From Thecamonas trahens ATCC 50062 (Eukaryota > Apusozoa > Apusomonadida > Apusomonadidae): a DNA stretch of 64,000 bases. The translations under genes were made by a program, and so were the position numbers. The notes under the pieces were generated by a model, which saw only the letters and a list, made by a program, of their open reading frames with translations, was not told where the DNA came from and did no database searches. Numbering within the stretch: position 1 is the stretch's first letter; each line of letters opens with the position of its first letter. The DNA lies in assembly GCF_000142905.1 (NCBI RefSeq), contig NW_013657676.1, forward strand, positions 375,256 to 439,255, in the 5' to 3' direction. Positions 28,293-38,542 of this stretch are shown one piece after another.

Positions 28293-31200
28293 TGTGCAGC
28301 AAGAGCAAGCGAAGGGCGGATGAGCTTGCGGCCGGCTGTGCCGAGCTCCTTTGCGGCTGCGTCGTAGTTGTAGTGGACCTTCATGGCGCCCGAGCCGATG
28401 GAGACCGGCACACCCATGATGATGCATTCGGAGACGCCGTTGATGGCGTCGACACGGTGGCGGACGGCGGCGTCGAACAGGATGTCCATGGTCTTCTCAA
28501 ACGAGGCGAGCATGAGGGTCGAGTTCTTCATCTTGCCGATGCCGAAGCGGGTGATGCCGAGGATCTCGCCGCGGAACGACATGAGGTCGGCAAGGAGCAT
28601 GAGGTGGCGCTGGTCGACAGACATGCCATGAGACGACATGGTAAAGTCGATCTCATTCATGATGGTCTGGCGGGCGGCCTCGATTCCGAGCGTCCGCTCA
28701 ACCTCGATGATGTGGTTCGAGGTGGTCGAGTACGCATCGATGCCCTTGATGCCCATGACGGCCTGGAGGTCAATGCCGTCGACCATGAGCATGTGCTTGC
28801 CGGCGTCCTTGGAGATGATGGCACGGTCGACCGAGGGAATGCCGCACACCACGATGCCACTCAGCTTGTTCTTGAGCGTCTGGACGGCGGCCGAGAGCGA
28901 CTCCTTCTCGCGCTGGGCTGGCGTGATGCGAATCGACGTCCTGTCGACGGCCAGGCTGTCGGGCGTGAGCTTGAGCTTGGAGACAGCGAGGATGGCGGCA
29001 GCGACCGACTCGACCGAGACGTCGAGCTGGAGCCTGCGGATGCGGTCGTCGTCGAGGCGGATGAGCATGTAAACCTGCGAGCGGGCGTAGACCGCGGTGA
29101 TTTCCGAGGCGATTTCGCCGAGAGTCGTCTTTTCGACGCGGCCCTTGACAATCCGCGCTGCCCGCTCCTCGTCCGGGTTGAGCAGTGGCGCCTTGATGAT
29201 GGGCGTTGAGATGTTCTTGGACGCATTGATGATCTCACGGATGCGCGGGACGCCGAGGGTGATGTTCATCGACGCCACGCCGGCAAAGTGGAAGGTCTTG
29301 AGCGTCATTTGGGTTCCGGGCTCACCGATCGACTGTGCGCCGAGCGCGCCCACAGCCGAGCCGGGCTCGATCTCGGCGCGCCGGTACTTGAAAAAGGCGG
29401 TGGTGAGGAAGGCATCGAGCTGCGACGGCATGACCGAGGCGGCCTCGCCGACGGCGTGCTCGACGCCGGCAAGAGCCGAGCCCGGCTCTGCGGCGGTGTG
29501 CGGGTCGAGGCCGAACCGGGCCCGCGTCTCGGCAAGTTCGTCAACCTTTTCGATCATAAAGGCGCGCAAATCCTCGAGGAACTTTTCCGAGACGAGCTCG
29601 GCCCGCGGGACGCTGCCGCCGGCGCCGAGGCGGGTCATGTCCGGCGCGGCGAAAAAGGCGGAGAGTCGGTCGAGCATCTGGCGCGGAAGGAGCCAGGCCT
29701 CGGCTGCCGCGCGTGAGCGGACGGCAGCCTCGACGCGAGCCGACGAAAAGGTCCGCTCAAAGTTGACCGGCTTGGAGTCGCCCTCCATTAGCGACGGATC
29801 GAGGCAGTCGTCGCCGTAGCGGAACTGGATGACCGAGCCGACCGAGTTGCGGACGGTGCCGTCGTACTGGACCGAGAGGTCCTCGAGCGCCTTCATGAGG
29901 CGGCGCTGCATGTACCCAGTGTCTGCGGTCTTGACGGCGGTATCGACGAGGCCTTCGCGGCCACCCATGGTGTGGAAGAAGAACTCGGTCGGGTTGAGGC
30001 CCGAGTAGAACGAGTTGGCACAAAAGCCCTTGGCGGCCGGGATCCGCGAGTTCTTCTCAAACATAGGCAGGGTGCGGTAGAGGAACCCGTTGGGGATGCG
30101 CGAGCCGGAGACGGTCTGCTGGCCGACGCAGGCCACCATCTGCGAGATGTTGATGTTGGAGCCCTTGGATCCACACATGGTCATGATGAGCGGAGCGTTG
30201 GTCGGCTTGAGCTCGGCGAGGCAAATGTCACCGCATTCGCCACGGACGTCCGACAGGACCTTAGTGATCTTGTTCTCGAGCGTCTGCTCGGCCGAGCAGC
30301 CGGCCTGGAGCACGAGCTCGCCGCGGCCAAACTGGGCGATGAGCTCGTCGACAGCGGCGTACGCGTCTGCGATCTTGGCCGCCTTGCGCTTGACGAGCGA
30401 CGCCGAGGGCGTGACGTCCGAGATGCCGATGGAGAAGCCGTACGATGCCAGCCAGCGGGCTGAGAACTTGGCGAGGCGCTGCATGGCGCGCGCGGCCTGC
30501 GCCGGCGAGTTGTCGCGCTCGATGACGTAGAAGAGCGAGGCCTTGGAGCCCGAGCCCACAATGGCCTTGTCCACCACCCCCGCGAGCAGCTGCGAGTTGT
30601 AGAAGAGCGTCCACCCGTCCGACGGGCACATTTCGGCGCCGGCCTTGGAGTACGACTTGTTCTTGGTCGAGAGATTGACTGTGACTTCGCGGTTCGGGTC
30701 GCCGGTGCCCGAGTAGTTGGCCGCAGGGTTGAGGAGGACCGAGAAGACCTGCTTGCCAGTCCACAGCTCGACCGGCTTGAGAATGGCCGGCGGCGGGAGG
30801 ACAATGCGCTCGGCAGCATCGGCAAAGTAGGTGCACGCCTGGCAGAACTGCGCCTTGTCGAGGAACATGTCTTTGTGCGTCACCAGGTAAGTGCAGGTGA
30901 TAAAGTCCTGGATGGCGGCAATGAGCGGCTCGCCCGACCGTGGCGTCACCAGATTGTTCTCTACGCCCATGAGCACCGAGGCCTCGGCCCGCGACTCCTC
31001 GGTCTGCGGGACGTGGAGGTTCATCTCGTCGCCGTCAAAGTCGGCGTTGTACGGCGAGCAGACACAGACGTTGAACCGGAACGTGCGCCACGGCATGACC
31101 CGGACGCGGTGCGACATGATCGAGACCTTGTGGAGTGACGGCTGCCGGTTGAACAGCACCACGTCGCCATTACGGACGTGCCGCTCGACCACGTCGCCGT

Positions 31201-32674
31201 CGCGGAGCGAGAGTGCCACCTTGTGCCGGTTGGTGTACTTGAGGTACTTTTTCGCGCCCGACCGCTCCACGATAAAGTTGGCACCGTTGAAGCCGTCCGG
31301 CCCGGCCCGGACCGCCTCCTGCAACTGGGCCCGGTTCGCCGCGCACACCGTCTGTGGGTAGGTGAGCACCTTGGCAAGGAGCGCAGGCATGACCACTTCG
31401 TTGATCGACATGTTGGGGTCTGGCGAAATGACAGTCCGCGACGAAAAGTCGACTCGCTTGCCCGACAGGTTGCCGCGGAACCGCCCGGTCTTGCCCTTCA
31501 TCCGCTGGCAGAGTCCGGTGTACTTGCGCGACTTCATCGACTGTCGGACAGACGCCGGCACCCCCGGCAGCTCCGAGTTGATGTAAGACGCCACCTGAAG
31601 CTGCATAAAGTCCCACAGGCCCTGCACGTTGCTCACCGACGAGCCCTTGGACAGGGAGTCCTTGATGATGGTGTTGATGTGCACAATGTCGCCGATCTTG
31701 ATCGTCAGATCGTCCTCGTTCGAGCCTGACGTCATCGCTGCAGTCACTGACGGCCGGATGCAGACCGGCGGGACAAGGAGCTTGGTGAGAATCATCTCCT
31801 CCGGTCGCCCCACCAGCGGCCGCATGCTCAGCATCTCGCAGTCCTCCGTCGACAGCCGCTGCAGGAGCGAGAGCGCCACAGCAGGCGTGATCGTGTCCTG
31901 TACCTTGGACAGCAGTGGCTCGAGCTCCTTGTTAGCTGCGAGCGCAGCCTCCAGCGAGGCGTAGAGCTCCTCCGTCCCGTCGTCGCGCTTGGACCGGAAC
32001 CGCTCGTGCACAATCTTGAGCGCGCCGGCCTTCTTGACCGAGCCCACCACCGCGTCGCAGTGCGCGCACCGCGTCATCCGTTTGCACTTTTCGATGACCA
32101 GCTTTTGCAGCTGCCGCTGCTGCAGCGGCTTGCCCTCGTACGCCCGCATCCGCGCCAGATACTGCGCAGCCTCGGCCTCGTAGATCAGCGTCCGCGCGCA
32201 CACCTTGCAAATGCACTGCAGCAGCGTCATCACCGTCTTAAAGTACCCGATATGAAAGACAGGCAGCTCCAAATCTACCACTCCAAAGTGGCCCACGCAG
32301 TCGGCGAGCTTCCGCCCGCACGTCTCGCACAGCGTGACCTTGGACGATGCTCCCAGCCGGAGGTCGAGCGGTCCAAAGGGTTGTGGCACACGCGACGGCT
32401 GTTGGTACAGCTCACGGTTGACCACCTGGAGGTGCGCCACTCTCTGCATCTCGTGCGGCTTAAGCATCCCAAACTGAAGGTGTGACCTATGGGGGATGTG
32501 AGGGTGAGTGTAAAGGGGGGGGGAGGAGGGGAGGGGGGGAGACGGGCAGCTCCATCACACTCGCGTCACCACATACACCTTCATGGGCTTGTCCGACTCG
32601 CGAAGCTGGCGCTTTGCGCCCTTTGTTGGGTCGAGTGGCCACACATTGCACAGCTCGTGCCACTGCGAGGACAT
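28289..32674 (-). CDS. POLR3A: RNA polymerase III largest subunit (RPC1)
   Basis: Exon 1 is 32674-32579 (MSSQWHELCN to ESDKPMK). The 105-base intron has donor GTGTAT and acceptor TTCAG. Exon 2 is 32473-28289. Total about 1426 residues, close to animal and yeast RPC1. This is the catalytic beta'-like subunit that makes tRNA, 5S rRNA and U6. Exon 2 opens FGMLKPHEMQRVAHLQVV, the normal family N-terminus. Zinc-binding Cys pairs (CETCGRKLADCVGHFG, CKVC, CAHC), the catalytic loop NADFDGDEMN (about residue 511) and the trigger-loop region (GEPGTQMTLKTFHFAGVAS) are all present. The C-terminal part (DLMSFRGEILGITRFGIGKM, then LMLASFEKTMDILFDAAV) is standard. There is no CTD heptad array, as expected for Pol III. 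Confidence 0.96.
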
Positions 32675-33633
32675 GGCGTGTGGAGCGTGGAGGGTGAGGT
32701 GTCCAGACGGGTCGGTAGCTGTGGCCAAGGGAGGGGGGGGAGACCATCGGGTCGAAGCCATTCGATGCTATGATGCGGGAGAGGAGGGAGGGGCCATAGT
32801 CAGGCCAGGGTAATGCTGGGCCATACTATTTCCACCATCTGTACATCCATCCACCATCAGATGGTGATGATTTTATTATCGGACTCTTCTAGCGGTGGGC
32901 GTAGGCCATATGCCCAGGTATCTTCATGTTGGTTGTTGATGGGGGTGGGCGGGTGAAGGGGAGGGGGAGGGGAGGGGGATAAGGGGGGGGGGGGGCTGGC
33001 CTCAGCAGAGGAATCACCGACCAACAACTGGGCGGAGCCCCACCCTCGGCGCCGCCCACTCACTCCCACTCTGCCCCTCCTCTCCTCCCAACGCGGCGGA
33101 CACACGACTCGGTGCGACCGGAGACCGTGGGGAGCAATGGCGGCAGTGAGTACGTATACAAACATAGGCAGCGGTGGAGGAGGAGTTTGTGTGTGCCTGA
33201 GAGAGAAGGGGAGGGGGGCGAGAGCGAGAGAGGGAGAGGCAGGGGAGGGGGGCGCGGGCGCTGTGCCTCTCCCCTTCCTCCGTGTGCGATCACTCCCCCT
33301 GTGTGGGGAGGGGGGGAGGGGGGGAGGAGACATGGCGGTGGGCAAAAAAATGGAGGGGTGTGGGTATGGGCATGGGTGGTGTGGAGCGACACAGAGGGGA
33401 AGGAGAGGAAGGAGGTGATGGTGGATAGACAAGGCTTGGTTGAGGGTGGGAGGGAATGTAGCGGTTGCTGCTTTGGCTTTGTTGGCAAAGGGGTGGGGAG
33501 GGGCACGTGACACGCCGCCAGGCGTGATGGAAGCCGACGGCATGAAGCCCCCCCCCCCCCCCCCCCCTTCCTCCCTGTGAACTCCCTGAACGACTATGGT
33601 TACCGCACTGAGAGGAGATGACTCACAGAATGG
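32675..33633. other. Long bidirectional noncoding region between POLR3A and ARL8
   Basis: 959 bases, very rich in G tracts on the + strand (for example 32983-32995) and ending in a 20-C run at 33548-33567. An acceptor-like CTCACAG ends at about 33627, just before the ARL8 ATG, and an ATG followed by GTGAGT lies at 33137-33151. A 5' UTR exon and intron for ARL8 are therefore plausible but unproved. Long open frames on the minus strand here are Pro/Ser-rich translations of the purine tracts and are not credible genes. Confidence 0.55.
33548..33567. repeat. 20-base poly(C) tract
   Basis: An uninterrupted run of 20 C residues lies 67-86 bases upstream of the ARL8 start codon. The complementary G strand could form a quadruplex. 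Confidence 0.95.
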
Positions 33634-34200
33634 ATGTGGGAGGGCATAGAGCGGTTGTTCCAGTCGTTTGTGTCGTGGATCAAGAACTTGTTCTGGAAGC
33701 AGGAGATGGAGCTCACGCTGGTGGGCCTCAACAACTCGGGCAAGACTACGCTGGTCAACGTCATCTCCTCGGGTGAGTTCAGAGAGGACATGATTCCGAC
33801 GGTAGGGTTCAACATGCGCAAGGTGCAAAAGGGCAACGTGACCATCAAGCTGTGGGACATCGGAGGCCAGTCGCGCTTCCGCTCCATGTGGGAGCGCTAC
33901 TGCCGCGGCGTCTCGGCCATTGTGTATGTGGTGGACGCGGCTGACCACGCAGTCATCGAACAGTCCCGTGAGGAGCTGCATGCCTTGCTGTCCAAGGTCC
34001 AGCTCTCTGGCATCCCGCTCCTGGTCCTCGGCAACAAGAACGACCTGCCCGAGGCCCTCTCCTCCGAGGACCTCATCGAGGCTCTCGACCTCCAGTCCAT
34101 CACAAATCGCGAGGTCTGCTGCTTCTCCATCTCCGCCAAGGATGGAGTCAACATCGACATCACCCTCGAGTGGCTGGTCAAGCACTCGAAGAAGTCGTAA
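33634..34200 (+). CDS. ARL8: ARL8 small GTPase
   Basis: 188 residues, nearly collinear with animal ARL8. It directs lysosome and late-endosome positioning through BORC, kinesin and HOPS partners. The N-terminal amphipathic helix ([20 protein letters not shown]) lacks the Gly2 used for myristoylation in other ARF proteins, consistent with the N-acetylated membrane anchor of ARL8. G motifs: GLNNSGKT (P-loop, residues 31-38), [12 protein letters not shown] (switch I), [19 protein letters not shown] (switch II), [10 protein letters not shown] (NKxD) and SISAKDG (SAK). The start is the first ATG giving the family-length N-terminus; an upstream out-of-frame ATG overlaps it at 33629. It is followed 120 bases later by PGAP1 on the same strand. 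Confidence 0.96.
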   Translation: MWEGIERLFQSFVSWIKNLFWKQEMELTLVGLNNSGKTTLVNVISSGEFREDMIPTVGFNMRKVQKGNVTIKLWDIGGQSRFRSMWERYCRGVSAIVYVVDAADHAVIEQSREELHALLSKVQLSGIPLLVLGNKNDLPEALSSEDLIEALDLQSITNREVCCFSISAKDGVNIDITLEWLVKHSKKS

Positions 34201-34320
34201 GGCCACTATCACCCTCCCTCCCTCCCTCCCTCCCTCCCTAAAGCCCTTGAGGTTGCCAACCCGACCGCGCCACCCCACCACACTCCGAGCCACCTCACCT
34301 CACCTCCCCCCTTCCCTCTA

Positions 34321-36702
34321 ATGCGTGCAGCCGTCCTTCTGGCAGCTAGCCTGCTCCTGGCCGCAGCAATAGGCTGTACCCTGAGCACCCTCCCGGGATG
34401 GGGACCCAACCTATGCACCATGTCGTACATGTACCCGTGGTACGCCCCGGTCGAGCTCGCAACGTCGTCGGCCGGCTACGGACTCGTCCGGTACCGCGAG
34501 GCTGGCCAGCCTCCGCCCGAGCCGCTCCCGCACCACCCGCGCTCTGCTGTCCTCTTCTTGCCCGGAAATGCAGGCTCAGCCTCGCAGGTCCGATCGCTCG
34601 GCGCGGCCGCGGCGGCCATAAGCTCTCCGCTCGCCTGGTTCGCCCTCGACGTCGACGAGGAGAAGTCGGCGCTGCAAGGTCAGCGCCTGTTAGCCCAAGC
34701 CTCGGCTGCTATCGATGCGCTGCGCGAGCTCTCTGCCGCAGAGGGCTACTCCCGCTGGATTCTGATCGGTCACTCGATGGGCGGCATCACCGCCCGTCTC
34801 GTTCCGCAGCTTCTAGCCTCGGCGGCAAACGAGGACACCGCCGCCCTCGGCGCGTCGATCGCCGCCGTCGTCACACTCGCCACGCCACACGCTGCGCCTG
34901 TCGTCACTGCAGACGGCACCATCGAGTCAATCTATGCTCTCCTCGCCCATCCGCGCGACACTGCTGTTCCGGTCGTCTCGATCTCGGGCGGTCCGCGCGA
35001 CGAGCTCATCCCTGCCCACCTCACGCATCTCGCCCTCCCTCGTGGACACCTCTCCCTGCCCTGGCTGCATGTTCCCTCTCTGGCGCTGCCTGGATCATGG
35101 CGCTCAGCCGACCATCTATGCATTCTCTGGTGCCGTGAGCTCGTCACCGCTGTTGCTGGCTACGTTGACAACGTCGCGAGGTCGGGGAACGGCTGGGCGG
35201 ACGCTCTTGCCGCCTTTGCGCCGCATCGCGCTTTGCCGCTGCCTCGCCCTGGCGGCGAGAGCGAGCGCGAGGACTCGGCTCAGCCTGTCAAGCTGGATCG
35301 TGCTGGCCGAGCTCGCCTCCAGCCGCATGTTAGGTACTCGTTGCCTACCTCCGATGCATGTGTCGGCTTCATTGTCACTGCCAGAGCGCCGGCTGCGTGG
35401 TGGGCACTGGATGTGTCGGGCGAAACCCGTGCTCCTCAGCCGCTTCCACCGGCCCAGGCTACAACGCCAGCGAGTGACGATCCGCGTTCGGCGGTGCTTG
35501 TCGCGGGTGCGGCTCGCGCGGCAACCGCGATGTGGTGGCCGGGCCAAGGCCGAGGCACCCCGAGCGAGGCCGTGCTCCTCTGCTTGCCCCCAACGCCAGC
35601 GCCGGGCATGCCGGTGCTCCAAACTCTGACCTCGCCTTGGCCTGCGCTTCTGCCGGTCACCGAGCTGAGTTGGACCTTGGAACGGAGCCCAGGATGGCGT
35701 GGATGGGTGGCAACGACGCCGGTTGACGCAGCTGGTGCCGGTGTCGGCGCTCCAGCCTGGTTTGCACAGTTTGCGCAGGGCGTGCCGGATGGACTCGCCG
35801 GCGAGCAGCTGACGGTGTTTGGCGACGAGTGGGCACTTGATGCCCCGCTGGACGCCTTGCACGTTCTCTGGTTTCCTGAGTGCCCTGGATCCGCGGCAGC
35901 ATGTGGCACACCGCCGCCGCACCCGCGTCTCTCTCTTCACGGAGTGATCCGTAAGTGGGTGGCACGTCACGCACCGGCGCTCCTTCCACTGGCATCGGTG
36001 GCGGCACTGGCGTGTGCGGGTGGCCTGAGTGGTGCAACCACGACAGTCCTGGTGGCACTCGCGAGTGTGCGTGGCTCGTGGGCTCTCGCGCCGTCGCCGT
36101 GGCATACGCTCACGCTCACGCTGGGCGCGGCCTGTCTCGCTCTCGGGGTCAACGTCGTCGCTCGGATTGTCCTCGCTGCCGCCGGCTTGCTCCCAATCTG
36201 GCTTCGCTGCGGGTGCGAGTCGCGGCTGGCAGCCCGGGCGCTCCTGGCGGTAGCCGCAGTCGTCGGGTGGCTCGCAGAATGGTGCTTTGTTCCGGGTCTC
36301 GCGCTTCTTGTCCTCACACTGCGGCTCGGCGGGAGCGGGAGTGGGAGCGCATGGCGATGGAGCGCGTCGCTACTGGGCGCACTTCCGTCGCTTGCCAACG
36401 CGTACGTCGCCATCGAGTCGCGCAAGGGCAGCAGCGGCCCGCTGGCGTCTGTGGGTGAGCCGGGCGGTGCAGCACTCTCGGCGCTGCTCGCAGTCGTGGT
36501 CCAGCCGGGACTGCAGACGCCGGCCGATCCGCAGGCAGCGCGGATGGCCGTGGCGGGAACGACTGCTTTGCTTGCGGTTTTGGCGCTTGGCTATCCAGCG
36601 GCATACTACATGCACGCGGCGCTGGGTGCAGCGAGTGGGCTGGTGCCGGCAGCGGTGGCCGCGACATTGCGCGCGCAGACGCGTGCGCACAAGACGCAAT
36701 AG
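34321..36702 (+). CDS. PGAP1: GPI inositol-deacylase (PGAP1/Bst1)
   Basis: 793 residues. The ER enzyme removes the inositol acyl chain from GPI-anchored proteins. An N-terminal signal anchor (MRAAVLLAASLLLAAAIGC) is followed by the family hallmark MSYMYPWYAPVELA and by YGLVRYREAG. The alpha/beta-hydrolase core has VLFLPGNAGSASQVRSLG, the nucleophile elbow WILIGHSMGGITAR (Ser about residue 152), VTLATPHAAPVV and a late His in the SADHLCILWC region. Hydrophobic segments from about residue 540 onward form several membrane helices. It is shorter than animal PGAP1 (about 920) and more GC-skewed, but collinear. The stop is 14 bases from the convergent AP5M1 stop. Confidence 0.92.
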   Translation: MRAAVLLAASLLLAAAIGCTLSTLPGWGPNLCTMSYMYPWYAPVELATSSAGYGLVRYREAGQPPPEPLPHHPRSAVLFLPGNAGSASQVRSLGAAAAAISSPLAWFALDVDEEKSALQGQRLLAQASAAIDALRELSAAEGYSRWILIGHSMGGITARLVPQLLASAANEDTAALGASIAAVVTLATPHAAPVVTADGTIESIYALLAHPRDTAVPVVSISGGPRDELIPAHLTHLALPRGHLSLPWLHVPSLALPGSWRSADHLCILWCRELVTAVAGYVDNVARSGNGWADALAAFAPHRALPLPRPGGESEREDSAQPVKLDRAGRARLQPHVRYSLPTSDACVGFIVTARAPAAWWALDVSGETRAPQPLPPAQATTPASDDPRSAVLVAGAARAATAMWWPGQGRGTPSEAVLLCLPPTPAPGMPVLQTLTSPWPALLPVTELSWTLERSPGWRGWVATTPVDAAGAGVGAPAWFAQFAQGVPDGLAGEQLTVFGDEWALDAPLDALHVLWFPECPGSAAACGTPPPHPRLSLHGVIRKWVARHAPALLPLASVAALACAGGLSGATTTVLVALASVRGSWALAPSPWHTLTLTLGAACLALGVNVVARIVLAAAGLLPIWLRCGCESRLAARALLAVAAVVGWLAEWCFVPGLALLVLTLRLGGSGSGSAWRWSASLLGALPSLANAYVAIESRKGSSGPLASVGEPGGAALSALLAVVVQPGLQTPADPQAARMAVAGTTALLAVLALGYPAAYYMHAALGAASGLVPAAVAATLRAQTRAHKTQ

Positions 36703-36716
36703 TTTGACCAAAGTAC

Positions 36717-38381
36717 TCATGACGGCGCCGGAGCAGTGGCGAGAAGATCAGATAGATCGACGCCATGCCGCGAAGCGCCGAGCGAGTTCCAGATGATGTA
36801 GTCGGACGAGACGAGCTCGTGGTCAACGTTGAGCTTGGTCCGGGTCTTCGGGTAGACCGAGACGGCGTCGCGGGCAATGTGAACGCCTGACAGCGTCGTG
36901 TTGGTCATCTTAAAGTCGAGCGCAATGTAGGCATTGGAGGCGACACAGAACGGGTCGTCGGATGGCGCAGCGAGGTGGGCGACGGCGGTACGTGCGGCGT
37001 CGGCGGCGGCGGCATCAGCGGCCAGCGACGCCAGCGCCACAGCCGACCCGGCGTTGAGCTCATCGAGAGCAAGCGAGGTCGGGGTCGGCTGCGGCGGCTG
37101 CGGTGCGAGCGCAGCGGCATCGACATCAAGCAGGCGAGGGCTGCCGTGAAACGTGATTGTGCCCGGAAGCTCGACTTCGGCGTTGCCGACCGACCATCGT
37201 TCGGTGAGGATCCAGACAAGCGCCCGCCGGTCTGCGGTGACGTTGACAATACCAGCGGAAGGGCGCAGATCGACGTGGGTAATCTGACCGTGGTTGTGAA
37301 ACGGGATGCGGACTTGGCAATAGCCGACGTCAGCCTTGACGCACAGCTTGAGCTGGATTAGCAGGTGGATGGTCTGCGGGCCGAGCGGCGACTGCTGGTA
37401 AAAGCCGCGGATCGGGAGCGAGCCCGGGACCGAGACTGGAACCGAGTACTGCGCCACTGCCAGCGTCTCCAGCGGCGGAATGAGCGAGAGCTTACCGGTG
37501 GTGGGCTCAAAGACCGAGACCGCCGGATCGAGGGCAAGGGACTCGACCTGCGCCAACGTCGGCGCCATGACAGTCACCTCGGGCACACCCTCGAGCAACG
37601 CCTTGACCTGAAGCGAACCCTGGACAACGCAAACGTCCGCCAGGTGCGGCACGTCGTACTGGACGGCGCGGACCGACTCGGAGACACGAATGTCGACAAC
37701 TTGCCGCGAACGCGACTTGGCTAGGAACGGCTTGGACGCCGGAATCTTGGCCACCGCCGCAGGGCCCTGGACCGACGCAATCAAGTCGCGCGGCTTGTGG
37801 GCCATGTACTTGCGGATGGCAGGAAGGTCGAGCGTGAGGACCGTGCCGAGCGGGAGCGCAAAGGCCACAAAGACGTCGATGACGCCCATGTGGGCCAGAT
37901 CGTAGCCGGGCGCGTAGCCGGCAAGCAGCTCGGCGAGCGTGGCAGCGAGGCCATGGCCGACCGTCACACTTGGCTCGTCCACCAGGCGGCCAGCATGCTG
38001 CGCGCCGGGCTTGACGCTCGGCGCCACTACCACCACCAGTGGGCCGGTCCGATGGAGGCAGAGCGGCCAGAGGCCGGCGGCCGAGGCAGCCACCGCGGCG
38101 TCGGACGCCCCGTCGTCGCCACCGAGCGCGGGTGTACTCGGCAGGATCTCCCCCACCACTGCCTCGAGTACAGCCGAGCTTGTCGGCAATGGGGCTGGTA
38201 CTGCGAGCTTGGCGCTCTCGGTAGCCACGGCCGTCCGCCGCAGTCCTGCTTCGACCACCGGAAACGTCCGCGCTGCCACCACACCAGGCTCATCGACCCT
38301 CAGCACCCACAGGGCACGCATGCCCTGGCCAAGCCTCACCGGTGTCCTCTGCGCCTCGCTCTGTCCCACTTTCGCGGCCAT
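36717..38381 (-). CDS. AP5M1: AP-5 adaptor complex subunit mu
   Basis: 554 residues; the conserved N-terminus MRALWVLRVDEPG lies 20 codons downstream of the first ATG and could be the true start. The longin-like N-terminal half is followed by a mu-homology domain from about residue 205: VVDIRVSESVRAVQYDVPHL, ADVCVVQGSLQVKALLEGVP, LIPPLETLAVAQYSVP, GFYQQSPLGPQTIHLLIQLK, YCQVRIPFHNHGQITHVDLR and KLNVDHELVSSDYIIWNS. This order and wording match AP5M1 (MUDENG). AP-5 works with SPG11/SPG15 at late endosomes and lysosomes and is patchily kept across eukaryotes. An Ala-rich insertion of about 60 residues interrupts the late mu domain (bases 36960-37120). Confidence 0.92.
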   Translation of the reverse strand: MAAKVGQSEAQRTPVRLGQGMRALWVLRVDEPGVVAARTFPVVEAGLRRTAVATESAKLAVPAPLPTSSAVLEAVVGEILPSTPALGGDDGASDAAVAASAAGLWPLCLHRTGPLVVVVAPSVKPGAQHAGRLVDEPSVTVGHGLAATLAELLAGYAPGYDLAHMGVIDVFVAFALPLGTVLTLDLPAIRKYMAHKPRDLIASVQGPAAVAKIPASKPFLAKSRSRQVVDIRVSESVRAVQYDVPHLADVCVVQGSLQVKALLEGVPEVTVMAPTLAQVESLALDPAVSVFEPTTGKLSLIPPLETLAVAQYSVPVSVPGSLPIRGFYQQSPLGPQTIHLLIQLKLCVKADVGYCQVRIPFHNHGQITHVDLRPSAGIVNVTADRRALVWILTERWSVGNAEVELPGTITFHGSPRLLDVDAAALAPQPPQPTPTSLALDELNAGSAVALASLAADAAAADAARTAVAHLAAPSDDPFCVASNAYIALDFKMTNTTLSGVHIARDAVSVYPKTRTKLNVDHELVSSDYIIWNSLGASRHGVDLSDLLATAPAPS

Positions 38382-38542
38382 GGGCTTGTGTGTGCAGCAC
38401 GGGATGGGTGTGGCGCGGGGGGTGGGGGTGTGTCGAGAGTGTAGTCACGCGCGTCGAACGCCAGTTGTGGGGAGGACAGCTGCTGGTGAGCGACGGATGG
38501 GCATCCGCGGGAGACTGTAATGTACAAGAGCTAGGAAGGCGA

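Noticed and set aside
32857-34293. A 478-residue minus-strand open frame across the ARL8 gene and its upstream region
   Set aside because: It is antisense to an unambiguous ARL8 coding sequence and otherwise translates purine tracts into Pro/Ser repeats.
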